Assembly: GCA_030765045.1 (NCBI GenBank)
Contig: CM060964.1
Coordinates: 318,506,513 to 318,570,512, forward strand
Length of the DNA: 64,000 bases
Reading direction: 5' to 3'
Source of the DNA: Tenodera sinensis
Taxonomy: Eukaryota > Arthropoda > Insecta > Mantodea > Mantidae
In this document: piece by piece, positions 53,987 through 64,000 of the stretch
Layout of the letters: each line of letters opens with the position of its first letter
How positions within the stretch are numbered: the stretch's first letter is position 1
Notes under the pieces: model-generated
Told to the model about the DNA's origin: nothing
Seen by the model: only the letters and a program-made list of their open reading frames with translations
Database searches by the model: none
Translations under genes and position numbers: made by a program

Positions 53987-54400
53987 AGAGGTAGAACTGG
54001 AACTTAAAAATTCAATGCCACAGCTGGGATTTGGAACACAGACCCTCTGCTTACTAGACGGGTGCTCTAACCATTAAGCTACTGTGACAACCTGCCAGAA
54101 TGACATTGAATTCTCAAACCAGTTCGTATTTTTCCCAGTAAACCAGTCTCTGATGTGAGACTGCCTTTGTGGTTTACTGGGAAAAATATGAACTGGTTTG
54201 AGGATTCAATGTCATTCTGTCAGGTTGTCACAGTAGCTTAATGGTTAGAGCACCCGCCTAGTAAGCAGTGTCTGTGGTTCAAATCCCAGCTGTGGTATTG
54301 AATTTTTAAGTTCCAGTTCTACCTCTCAAACATTGCCCACACACGGCTTGTGTGTTTGAAAACACCAACAGTAAGTTTGTTGGCATAAATAAATAAGTTT
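53987..54400. mobile_element. SINE-B inverted dimer (fold-back)
   Basis: A minus SINE-B (54150 down to 53987) and a plus SINE-B (54155-54400) meet at a short centre around CAGTCTCTGATGTGAGACTG. The arms are near-identical inverted repeats of about 165-180 bp, each with a tRNA-like head (plus: 54221-54296, B box GGTTCAAATCC). The plus arm ends AGTAAGTTTGTTGGCATAAA. Confidence 0.75.
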
Positions 54401-54759
54401 AAGATATAATAATATATAATTCAGAATGTGTCTCATCGGACTTTGATTATTTTATCAGCGGTTTTTGAGGATAGGAGCAAACACCAGATTGCCAATCCTT
54501 TTCAAATAATGAACCTCCTCAGGTTTGTGTAGTTTTCTTGGGAAGGGAATGGGGGATGAGGCAGATTTATTTGTTTTGTTATATGTGTGTTAACTTGAAC
54601 TCCACATTGTGCATATTTATTTTGATTTGTGTCATTTCATTACAAAATAAATTAAAGCTGTAACTTAAGCTCTATCTACACAAAATCTACAGAGCATTCA
54701 AAAGCATGTTTTTGTCACATAGACAAATATAAGGGGGAAACACAACACATTAATGTTCT
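54401..54759. other. Nothing recognised
   Basis: AT-rich, no motifs. Confidence 0.3.
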
Positions 54760-54905
54760 AGTAATTAATCCACTTGTCCAGTATCCCCATTCTTGGTATT
54801 TCTTCCACCAGTTTGAGGCAGTTCACTCCATATAGTTCCGCAGCCCTTCCTGGGTTATATCCTTGTTCAAGAAGTGCAATTACTTTTGGCTTGTTATCCA
54901 TATTG
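54760..54905 (-). pseudogene. Possible transposase helix-turn-helix fragment
   Basis: The minus strand encodes MDNKPKVIALLEQGYNPGRA, then AELYGVNCLKLVEEIPRMG. The LLEQGY-x4-AA-x-x-YGV pattern resembles Tc1-like DNA-binding helices, but nothing else of a transposase is present. Confidence 0.25.
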
Positions 54906-55441
54906 TTTGCTCACTTCAAATGGCATGCAGAGTATAGAGGACAACATATTCAACAAAGCTGTTTCGTGCGACCTACCCCTTGTCTTTCTCCTTGGCTCCC
55001 GAAACCATATCCCAGAGTTATGACATCAAACCAATGAGCGACAGACACAGCCAGGAGATATTGGTGACAATCATTCCACTCGGGTTAAATTCCTCCTTAC
55101 TCCTCCCCTTGCATTAGGCACCTTGGGCACACTCCTTGTTCATCAGTTATTGCTTGTGTTATTGGACTTTGATACAAACCAATAAGAGATTGGTACAGCC
55201 AGATCTGGTGTGGAACATGACTGGTGAAAAGGTTATGCCAGCATTAAATAAAGTAACACACCAAAAGACACTAACAGCATCGGAAAATTTGCCTGCACCA
55301 GACTGTACATAAATGCAGGTTATCAACATTTTTAAAATATATAATAATTGGTCAGATATGTGTCAGCAATCCATAGAATAAATAATTCTACACTTAAATA
55401 AGGAAATAATGAAGCTATTAACAGTGAAGCAACAAAGAATC
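54906..55441. other. Nothing firm; dispersed block near the palindrome
   Basis: TGAAGCTATTAACAGTGAAGCAACAA-type sequence at 55405-55435 also occurs at 35450-35475. Confidence 0.3.
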
Positions 55442-55545
55442 TAAAGTAAAAACAAATTAGAAACTAAAAGCTTCACTTATCTTAGTAATATTGGAATATT
55501 ACTAAGATAAGTGAAGCTTTTAGTTTCTAATTTGTTTTTACTTTA
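55442..55545. repeat. Perfect palindrome, 51-bp arms, 2-bp centre
   Basis: The left arm 55442-55492 and right arm 55495-55545 are exact reverse complements around GG. The arms start TAAAGTAAAAACAAATTAGA and reach TTAGTAATATT at the centre. Similarity extends a few bases further with one mismatch. It would form a long hairpin. Confidence 0.95.
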
Positions 55546-56425
55546 AATTCTACACTTGATACGTTTTTGTGTTGTGTTGGGTTTGCTTTAGGATTGTGAT
55601 GTGTTTGAGTGGACTTGATGATTTTCATAAACAGGCTACTCAGTGTGGATCATATTATGGCTTGGAATTATAAATTATCTGCTGATGAAAAGTACGCTAT
55701 CAGAAATAACTTGGAATGTTAAGATACCTGCTGCAATATGGTGCCTTACATCGAGAACATTTCTTTGTGCATTTCTCACTGCATGCAAGACACTCGGAGT
55801 CCTTTGGATTACAAAGCAGTTCCATAGCATCCATGTTATATGCTTCATGAAGTCTGAAAAAATATACAGATTTAATTTGAAGATGTGTAAATATTTATTT
55901 TGCAAATAGATTTCAAGTATTTAAGCAAAGGCACACTGCATGCCATGCAGGAAGGAGAAAGGTGGTGGAATGCAGTGAAGTATGGGGTAACAACCCTACA
56001 TCAATACTGCCATTGGTATAATACAGATTGATTTTTTTTAAACAAGAGCCACCTGAAAAGTTCTCAGCTTCAGACAGAAAAGACAGCACTAATACAACAG
56101 TGTTCTCATTAAGTTGATTCATCTACTGTAAGCATTTTTGAAATATTTCAAACTTTTCTGTCATGTTCATTTGATGTATACAAGATACTGGTTTCTGTTT
56201 GTTGATGTTGATAAAATGGAATATTGTGCAGTTATCAAATTTTTTATAAAAGGTTTGATACCAAATGTAATTCATGCTAAATTCATTAAAATGCACAACA
56301 CAGCTGTTTTCCTCCATTTTCAATTATGGAAAAACTGGATGCACCAGCCTAAAACAAAAGAGTCAATATGTGTCTATACCAGAAAGGGAAAAAGTGTAAA
56401 ATATGCTGCTGGATAATCGGCAAGT
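55546..56425. other. Nothing recognised
   Basis: Frames at 55643-55909 and 56138-56416 lack family motifs. Confidence 0.3.
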
Positions 56426-56429
56426 TGGT

Positions 56430-57120
56430 GTATGAGGAATTGCTTAGTCATTTCTAAAGAGTGAGGTGTTGCACAAAGATCTGGAGATGAGAAAGCTTTG
56501 TGCAAGATGGGTGCTGTGTTTGCTCACAGAACAGCGACAGGAGAAGCTCTTGAGCAGTGTTTAGAGAGACTGAACAGAAACTAATTTACTTTGTTTGCTA
56601 ATTTATTATGCTGGATGAAACATTGGTTCATCATTGTATGCCACAATCCAAAATAGAGAATAGAAGCCAGTGGTACAGCGTCAGAGGAAGCACAATTGGT
56701 TCCATCAGCAGGTTCATAGCATTAGTGTTTTGGGCTAATAAAACCATTTTGCTGTTTGATTATCTTGAAAAGGCTAATAAAATGATCAATTAATCAGGCT
56801 AGATGCCAGCATTTGAGAGAAAATGCCCTGCAAAGAAAAAAGTTCATCTTTCACCAGGACAAGGCAGCTGCCTACTCAAGTGTTCTGGTAGTGGCAAGAC
56901 TAAAAGGATGTGCACTACATTTGTTTGAACTACTCTACACCCTGGATCTGGCTCTTCCCAAAGCATAAGGATTTCCAGTTTCCTCTGAACCAGAAGGTAA
57001 TTACAATTGTAGATACCTACTTCGCACAGTTTCCAGTAAACCTCTACACAGGGGTGGGATAACCATGCTAGAACATCACAGAATAAGTGCATTAGTCTTA
57101 AAGGAAATTACATTGAAAAA
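56430..57120 (+). pseudogene. Mariner transposase relic
   Basis: In shifting frames: RKLCARWVL-like (near 56498), MLDETLVHHCMPQSKIENRS (56608; first catalytic Asp region), FIALVFWANKTILLFDYLEK, then KVHLSPGQG-type block equal to the HQDNAPAH motif, LLYTLDLAL-like third block near 56930, and KCISLKGNYIEKYPWN near 57090. The order is that of SETMAR-like mariner transposases. Many lesions. Confidence 0.6.
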
Positions 57121-57710
57121 TACCCCTGGAACAACCATTTTGTTTTTGCACTGTTTAACCGGAGAGCTTTCCAGACAGCACTTGTAATTGTTGCTTTTAA
57201 AACATACAGCATATTGCAGGCAGCAAAAAATGGTAGACTATATTCTTCTTTATGCTCATCCAGCTTTTGTAACTTAGATGTTTCAGTTACTTATACTTCT
57301 GCCACATGGAGCCAAGAATAATCTTATATGCATAATTTGTTGCTGATTTTGGAAATCCTTTCCTATAGTGCCTACTTGCAAAATGGTGTAAGCAAGATTC
57401 TTACTGATGACTGAGAAATAAACCAATTACACTTCCACTGCATAATACATTGAAACAAAAGCAGTTCTTTTATTCTGTTCATTAGGCACTTCTCTTGGAA
57501 CAGTGTTTAATTTGACAATAATTTGTCATAATAATTATAATTTGTAGGCATATAGAAATGTTTAAAAAAACTAATAAAGAAGAAGTCATACAAGCATTGC
57601 TTTAGAATAAACATAGTCACATCAATATAAATGGTTGGTTAAAAATTTAACGTCGCCTACACAACTTTTTAAGCATGTGGCTGCTTATCTTGAAACTTGT
57701 TGTATGAAGT
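57121..57710. other. Nothing recognised
   Basis: AT-rich flank of the LTR element, without repeats or frames of note. Confidence 0.35.
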
Positions 57711-58240
57711 TGAGACAGAATATTGACCAATGGAAAATCGTTCATATAAATATTTTTTTAGGAGTGTATAAATTTCTAGTTCTTGTTTGGGTGTATCAGG
57801 GACTTATTTTTAATATTCAAGATAGCCAATGTTTTCTTGTCACTTTGTGTTCAACCAATAAAAACTATTGCGCGGATGAATACAAAAGAATGGCGGTGTT
57901 GCGTCAGAGGGACGCCAAGGACTATATTCATTACCGTCTGTGTGCTCAAGATGAAAGGATGTATTTTTTTTTGGTAGCGTGTGAACATGTAACTTTCACT
58001 CAAAGTTTTATCCAGTGTAGATTCTACCTAATTGTGAAAGTTGTTGATTAATTAATATGGTGCTGAGAGTGTAAATTAACGAATAAATATGTTGTGATAA
58101 AGGAACGTTGATTTATGCATTCCATTCTGTAACCTTGACCCTGCAGATAAGAATCGCGTCTGCTATCACACTATTTCATCTTTCACTAAGAACATTATCT
58201 CCGGTATGCTATGTAAAGAAACGTTATAAAAACCGCACCA
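57711..58240 (+). repeat. 5' LTR of the second copy
   Basis: 530 bp, from TGAGACAGAATATTGACC to ACCGCACCA. It contains CAACCAATAAAA (near 57849-57860) and AATAAA at 58082-58087. The following primer site reads TGGCTTACCCAACGTGGAAC, which departs from the tRNA-Lys match of the first copy. Confidence 0.85.
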
Positions 58241-58543
58241 AAATGGCTTACCCAACGTGGAACGCGAATTTAGAATGGAATGCAAAATTACGAAAATTGA
58301 AATTACAATAAACACCAACTGACGCCATCTCATCGCGCAGGAAAAAGACGCCATTAGACCATCGTTTGATATCAACGATACATCGGAACATCGATACACG
58401 GAGAATCAACGTGGGAAAAACACCGGAGATCATCTAGCGAAGCCAACTACCCAGGAGACGTAAATAACTGGACGAAAAACTAACGGAAAAGAAAGTAGGA
58501 TCAACAATTTTTGTTTTTCACATACATTTTATTTCCATTTTCT

Positions 58544-60580
58544 ATGTTACTGAGAAGCGGCAAAGTAGTGGGACTTTTAACCTTAAGTGAATTGGATAAA
58601 GAAATTAAAATGTCGCGAAAAGAGATAGAAACAGGAGTGGGGGAAGGGGCAGATAGGCCTAGTTATCAGGTAGAATTAGAAAGTGAGGAACAGGTGGAAA
58701 TAAGCAAAGATCAAAGGTTATTAATGATCATGTTTGAAAGACTAGAACAGAATATGAAGGAAATAGGTCAGAAAATGGAACAAAACAAGGTAGAATTAGG
58801 TCAGAAAATGGAACAAAATAATGCAGAATTAAAATAGGACATAGAACAAAGTTTAGGTCAGAGTATAGGTCAGAAACTGGAACAGAATAAGGACGAGATA
58901 GGTCAGAAAATGGAGGAAGTGAGAAAAGACTTAGAACAGAAAATGGAATTAGGAAGACAGAACTTAGAACAGAAAATAGAATTAGGAAGACAGGAGTGTA
59001 AAGAAAATATGAAAGTAATGGAAACTAATTTAAAATTAGTACATAAAAACTTGAATGAAACAAAGGAAGCGTTAGAAGCTAGGATAGAAATCGTAGGAGA
59101 TAGGATGGGAAAAATAGAATCAGAAATGAGAGAGAATAAGATTGTGTTAGAAGGAGAAATTGCTAGATGTAGAGATGAAATAACAGAATGTAATACAAGT
59201 GTAGACTGTAAGATCACAAATGTAAAAGCAGAAATAACTGAGGAATTAAGGAAAGAGATTGAGGTAGTAAAGAAAGACATTATTAATGAAACTGTAGAAC
59301 AAATTGTAATTCCTAAAATTAAGACAATGAATGATGTGATGCATTCACAACAGGATGCTATAAATGATATGAAACAGAGCCACTTAGAAATAAAAAATGA
59401 CTTAAAATCAATTTGTGAAGAAATGAAAAAAGGAAAAGAAAGTTTGGCTAATGTAAATGATGTTGTGAATGCATTACAGAGGCAAGATGATTTAGATGTA
59501 AGTAATGTACAAGATGAGAGTTATTTGAATAATGTACAAAATGTTGACTCACCATACAGAGAAAGAGGTTCACAACCAAACAATGACACGACACACAACA
59601 CATGTTACACCAACAGCATATTACATGAAATCACACCACCTACATTTGACGAGGAGAAGGGAGACGATCCAAAACTCTTTGATAAAGAGATGGAAGAATA
59701 TTTTAAAGTGAAAAGGATACCAAACGAGCTTAGGATGATGACAGTTAAGAAAAGCTTAAAAAACAAGGCATTAGAATGGCTCAGGTTAACACTAGCTGAT
59801 CATGAGTCGTATAGCTCATTCAGAAATTTATTCCTATCAAGGTATTGGGGCCCAGCTAAGCAAAACCAAACTAGGGTAGAGCTAGCGACAGGTAGATATG
59901 ATCCAACCAAAGGGTTATCGCTAGTGGATCATTTCATGAAAATAGCCAACAAAGGAAAGCTATTAGACCCCAACTTATCAGAAGCAGAACTAATTACCAG
60001 CATAACAAGACATTTCCCAGACACAGTGAGAACAGGGTTAATTGTTGCGAGGCCAGTAGATTTTGCAGATATGATAGAATTGCTGACAGCCTTCGAAACA
60101 CAAAATGGTCGGCCTAATGAACATAGACATAGGAACGGTCACCCAAACTCACCCATCCTAAACCGGAACACGGCTACGAACAACCAGAGTGAGGGAGAAC
60201 ATAGAAATACTAGAAGCACCCATGAAAGGGGGAGAGGGGCACACCATTTCCCACAACCACATAATCATGGCGAGAGGATGGAGAACACAAGACAGCGGTA
60301 CCACGACACGATACCGAGGGGTGAATCGAGATACAGAACGCATAGATATGATCGTGGAAGACCAGGAGACCGTACCCATCAAGTGAATCATATACGATTC
60401 TGTAGGGAATACTTGAACAGCCAAAGGCCGTCATACAATAGGGGTTCACGTCAAAGGGGCAGAAACCAATGGAACACCGACAACGTAAGACAGCAGGAAC
60501 AGAATGAAAATGTGCCGGATAGGACCGATGCTGCACAGAATAGAGAAACGACGATCACCTCCAACGTCCAGGAAAACTAA
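58544..60580 (+). pseudogene. gag: Gag with one premature stop
   Basis: It begins MLLRSGKVVGLLTLSELDKE and aligns along its length with the intact gag of the first copy: coiled-coil repeats, capsid (ITPPTFDEEKGDDPKLF, FRNLFLSRYW) and Arg-rich tail. An in-frame TAG at 58835-58837 follows NNAELK; the first copy has a His codon there. From 58910 the frame is open for 556 codons to TAA at 60578. The coiled coil has fewer QNLEQ units than the first copy. Confidence 0.85.
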
Positions 60581-60657
60581 GTACAAGTCAACTTTGTGTC
60601 CCGGAAGTTGACCTGTGTGGCAGTAGGGGCAATATTGACCAATGTAATGTAGGTACC

Positions 60658-61182
60658 TTGAGAAGACAGGCGAGTGAAAGAAAGGAAATAACCAATCCAC
60701 CAATGATTAGGCTGAAGGTATGGGGTATCGAATTGCCAGCGATGACTGATACAGGAGCCAGCACATCAGTATGTGACGAACAGCTATTCCAGGAACTGAT
60801 AACTAAAAGAAATGCTGAATTCTTGCCTGTGTGTGGAGTCTATTGCAGCACAGCAATTGGCAAGAAAAAGGAACATGTTAAATACCAAGTAAGGCTGGTA
60901 ATAGAAATCGGAAGTTGGAAGTTCGATTTTATTGCCCTAGTAATACCTAGACTAACAGCTACCCTAATCATTGGCAGTGATTTTCTTAACCTTTGGAGGT
61001 CGGTGATTAATTATGACCTACATGAATTTATTATTAAGGAAGGAGCCTCAGAATGCACTGCGAAGTTCCTGGAGGAAGAAACATGCCAGGAGGAACCAGA
61101 CCAGACAGGGATCCATCCAGATGAACAATTCTTTGTGGAGAACATCAATGTCCACGAGAATAGGTTGGTAGACCAAGGGTAA
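60658..61182 (+). pseudogene. pol: Pol: aspartic protease region
   Basis: Residues around AMTDTGASTSVCDEQLF hold the retroviral-type active site DTGA; further on ATLIIGSDFLNLW is the ILGxDF-type motif. The frame ends at TAA (61180-61182). This frame is the same as that of the RT-integrase stretch starting at 61747, so pol was originally one frame and an indel lies shortly before 61182. Pol follows the gag stop by about 80 bases; the relative reading frame suggests that expression needed a frameshift or other recoding. Confidence 0.8.
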
Positions 61183-64000
61183 ATAAGAAGAAAACAGGTT
61201 GGACGAGCGAGGAGGAAACTAACGTTTGCAGCCATTGGATTTGCACAGAAGACGAGTATGTTACCTCGGACAACTACCAACCTGAACCACTACCAACAGA
61301 TGGAGAAGAATCGATGTCACAGCTAATCGATGAGAAGGTCTGGGGGGCACATGGCATCCCTGAAGAGGAAAGAAACCAACTTAGGAAAATATTGGTTAAA
61401 AACAGGAAAGTTTTTAATAAAAAGCCAGGTACGTGTAATAAGTACGTACATACTTTTACAGTAACAGATATCACCCCCTATTCACATAAATCCAGGCCCA
61501 TCCCCAACTCCATCAGGGAGGAAGCTGACAGAGTGATCCAGAAAATGTTAGCGGACAGAATAATAGAGTCGTCGGACTCATGTTACGTGAATCCAGTGGT
61601 ATGTGTCCATAAGAAAGGGGGAAAACTGAGGATGACCATCGACGCAAGGAAGATAAATGCACATACCTTGCCGGATCATTACAGGCCTGAGGGGGTAGAC
61701 CAACTAATATCGAAATTAATTGAAGGGAGGTCAACATTTTACAAGTCTTGACTTGACAGCATCATTCTGGCAAATTCCTCTTCATCCAGATGTCAGGAAA
61801 TATACCTGTTTCTTGCACAAAGGAAAGGTATACCATTTTTTAAAATGTGCCTTTGGACTATCGACCAGTAGCAATGCACTACTGAGGGCTCTAGACAAAG
61901 TTTTTGGGGATACCATCGAGACTTTTGTAACGCAATATGTCGACGATTTTTTTATATACAGCAAGAATCCCGAGTCGCACTTACATCACATAGATTATGT
62001 ATTATCCAGGTTCCAGGAAAGCAACATGACCCTAAATTTAGAAAAGTGTGAATTTTTCGTCAAAGAGGCTGAATTTCTAGGCCACATCATTACACCTGAT
62101 GGTATACAACCTAATCCGGAGAGGGTCAAGGCCATAGAGCATATACCACCCCCACGTAACTTAAAACAGTTGAGAAGGTTTCTGGGCATTTTACAGTACC
62201 AGTCAAAATTCGTGGTCAACTACGCTAAGGAATTGGTACCCCTTAGAGCACTGTTGAAAAAAAATACTAAGTGGGAATGGAATGCTGAACACCAGGTGGC
62301 CTTTGAGAATATCAAAGAACTTTTCAAGCACAGTATTCTCCTGGAAAGACCGGATCCAAATTCACCTTTTCTAGTATACACCGATGCTAGTGCGCACTCA
62401 TATGGAGCAATATTAGCACAAGAAGATGCAGATGGCAACAAACATGTGATTGCCACAGCTTCTAGATTTTTAAACAAGATAGAAGCCAATGCCTGCATAA
62501 CCGAATTAGAAATAGGTGCAATCCATTTTGCGTTACAAAAGTTCAGACAATATATATATCATTATAAAATAATTATATATACAGATCACGTAAGCCTGTC
62601 CTTCATTAAAAAATGCAAGCTAACCAACTCCAAAATCTCAAGGTACATACATGAGATAACGTCACACGACATAGAGGTCAAACATATCCCGGGGAAGGAG
62701 AACATCTTCAGTGACTTATTGTCAAGGTTAAGGTCAGAGAGTCACATACCCGAGACGATATACAATCCACACCATGAAATTAAAATCATGCAGATAAATA
62801 GCAAAGAAAGCAACGAAATCTTACAAGACTTCAAAAACATAGCGAAGCTACAACAAGAAGACCCTGAATTGAAGAGGCTATTCGACAAGGCTCCAGACAT
62901 AATACCAAAATTGGAAGCCAAGATAGGCAAATTTAGGAACATCCTATTTAAATTGCAGGGTCGCGACGTAAGGAAGTGGAAAATGATGGTACCAAATTCC
63001 TTACAGGACAGGGTCATTTTGGCATTCCACCACTCGATGCTTCACTCTGGTACTGAGAGAACAATGCTTGCAATTGAGGAAGTACTATACATCAAACATC
63101 TTGGCAAGAAAGTCAGGAGGTTAATTTCCTCATGGGACCTATGTCAGAAGGCCAAGCCAATTAATGTAAGGTACAATGTCATCCCACAATCCATCGTGAG
63201 GAATGAGAAAAATGCATTGGTGTGTATTGACGAGCATGGAGAGCTACCAAGGGGGAAAGATGGAAACAGATACATCTTTGTCATGTTTGATGTTTTCACG
63301 AAATTCACCAAAATATACCCCATTAAGAACATTAAAAGCAGAACTTGCCTAGATAAAATCGTCAAGGACTACATCCCAAAATATGGGAGGATAAAATGTA
63401 TTCTATCGGACAATGCAAGAATGCATAAGAGCAAGTTATTCCAGAACACCTTAGAAACATTAGGAATAAAATTGTACTATTCCTCAGCGTATTATCCCCA
63501 AGGAAACCCGACTGAGAGAATCATGAGGGATATAAATATTTATTTCCGACTACTCTGCGACAGAGACCACACTTCCTGGACAGAAAAATGCGGATATATA
63601 GAGGAGGTGATTAACCATTCGGCGAACCCCACGACCAAGTTCGTCCCAATCGAATTGATGACCAACACGAAACCCAAGGAATTAGCAATTGACATTGACA
63701 CTACGATGGCTGCCCAAAGAGAATTATCAGAGAAGGAAAAATGTCAATTGGCATTCAGAAGATTACAGCAGAAGGCTGAAAAAGGGAGGAACAAGGTAAA
63801 AAGATTCGTCAGGAAATGGTCCCCACAAATTGGAGAAAAGGTGCTCTTAAAAAGCCACAAAGCATCCAAGGCATCTGAGAAGAGATCTGGAAAGATGGAG
63901 CTATTGTATACTGGACCACTGGTCATAACAAAACAGCTGGGTGACCACACGTATGAGCTACAGAATACAAATGGCAAGTTGGTAGGAAGATACCATAAAA
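61183..64000 (+). pseudogene. pol: Pol: reverse transcriptase, RNase H, integrase
   Basis: RT starts in a shifted frame (61182-61750: SRPIPNSIREEADRVIQ, then VVCVHKKGGKLRMTIDARKI), then returns to the protease frame at CTT GAC TTG (61747) and stays open to the window edge, about 751 codons. Motifs: SFWQIPL, FGLST, catalytic YVDDF (near 61938), VYTDAS (RNase H), HHSMLHSG...WDLC (integrase zinc finger; a Cys appears replaced by Trp), ALVCIDEHGELP, ILSDNARMH and NPTERIMRD (the D, D, E core). The C-terminus reaches GRYHK at the edge. Confidence 0.85.

Larger units (their letters stand above)
57711..64000 (+). mobile_element. LTR retrotransposon, Ty3/gypsy type, second copy, cut by window end
   Basis: The same family as 23259-28259, here on the plus strand and with pol present. 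It has the 5' LTR, gag with a stop, protease, RT, RNase H and most of integrase; the 3' end lies beyond the window. It is more diverged than the first copy: damaged PBS, one gag stop, and two compensating pol frameshifts. Confidence 0.9.

Noticed and set aside
55643..56416. Short frames that could be a small gene
   Set aside because: No motif, no splice context and equally long frames on the opposite strand.

Overview
This is nuclear DNA of an animal, most likely an insect with a large, repeat-rich genome. It is AT-rich, with spliced genes and no bacterial operons. The transposon mix (piggyBac, mariner/Tc1, hAT, Tigger/pogo, Penelope-like, I-like LINEs, Ty3/gypsy, tRNA-derived SINEs) fits insects, perhaps a cockroach, termite or stick insect; the species cannot be fixed from sequence alone.

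Host genes are few. The one firm gene is ribosomal protein eS12 (RpS12) on the + strand. An internal exon lies at 5624-5828 and the last coding exon at 32067-32135, followed by a polyA signal; the earlier exons are not in the window. The intron between them is about 26.2 kb and full of transposons. A second, unrecognised two-exon gene starts at 746 on the - strand and runs off the left edge.

Layout. 1-746: 5' end of the unknown gene. 894-2521: broken piggyBac with TIRs. 2590-3751: Tc1 relic and a 5'-truncated I-like LINE with a target-site duplication (TSD). 3968-5600: H-repeat copy and LINE relic. 6283-10853: two Penelope-like copies fused head to head, one split by a nearly intact I-like LINE. 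11950-14733: LINE, SINE, retroposon and mariner fragments. 17.6-22.5 kb: SINE-B, H-repeat and R-retroposon copies. 23259-28259: complete LTR element with an open gag but almost no pol. 32.9-34.0 kb: SINE-B cluster. 35.8-38.7 kb: hAT-type MITEs, a Tigger-like relic and SINE-C. 39.4-47.9 kb: nested LINEs, SINEs, mariner, Tigger-like and hAT elements. 48.0-49.1 kb: H-repeats. 49598-51841: hAT with 8-bp TSD. 52-57 kb: R-retroposon, SINE-B fold-backs, mariner relics and a perfect palindrome. 57711 to the end: second copy of the LTR family, with near-complete pol, cut by the window edge.

Names used here. 'H-repeat': unclassified ~0.6-0.7 kb repeat with short hairpins at its ends and a GACA/CA microsatellite inside. 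'R-retroposon': non-autonomous sequences ending in the C-terminal codons of an I-like LINE. SINE-A, -B and -C: three tRNA-derived families. I see no sign of a new defence or metabolic system. The unusual features are structural: the twin Penelope insertion, the gag-only LTR element beside a pol-bearing relative, an R-retroposon deletion form found in three copies, fold-back SINEs, and a 104-bp near-continuous palindrome.
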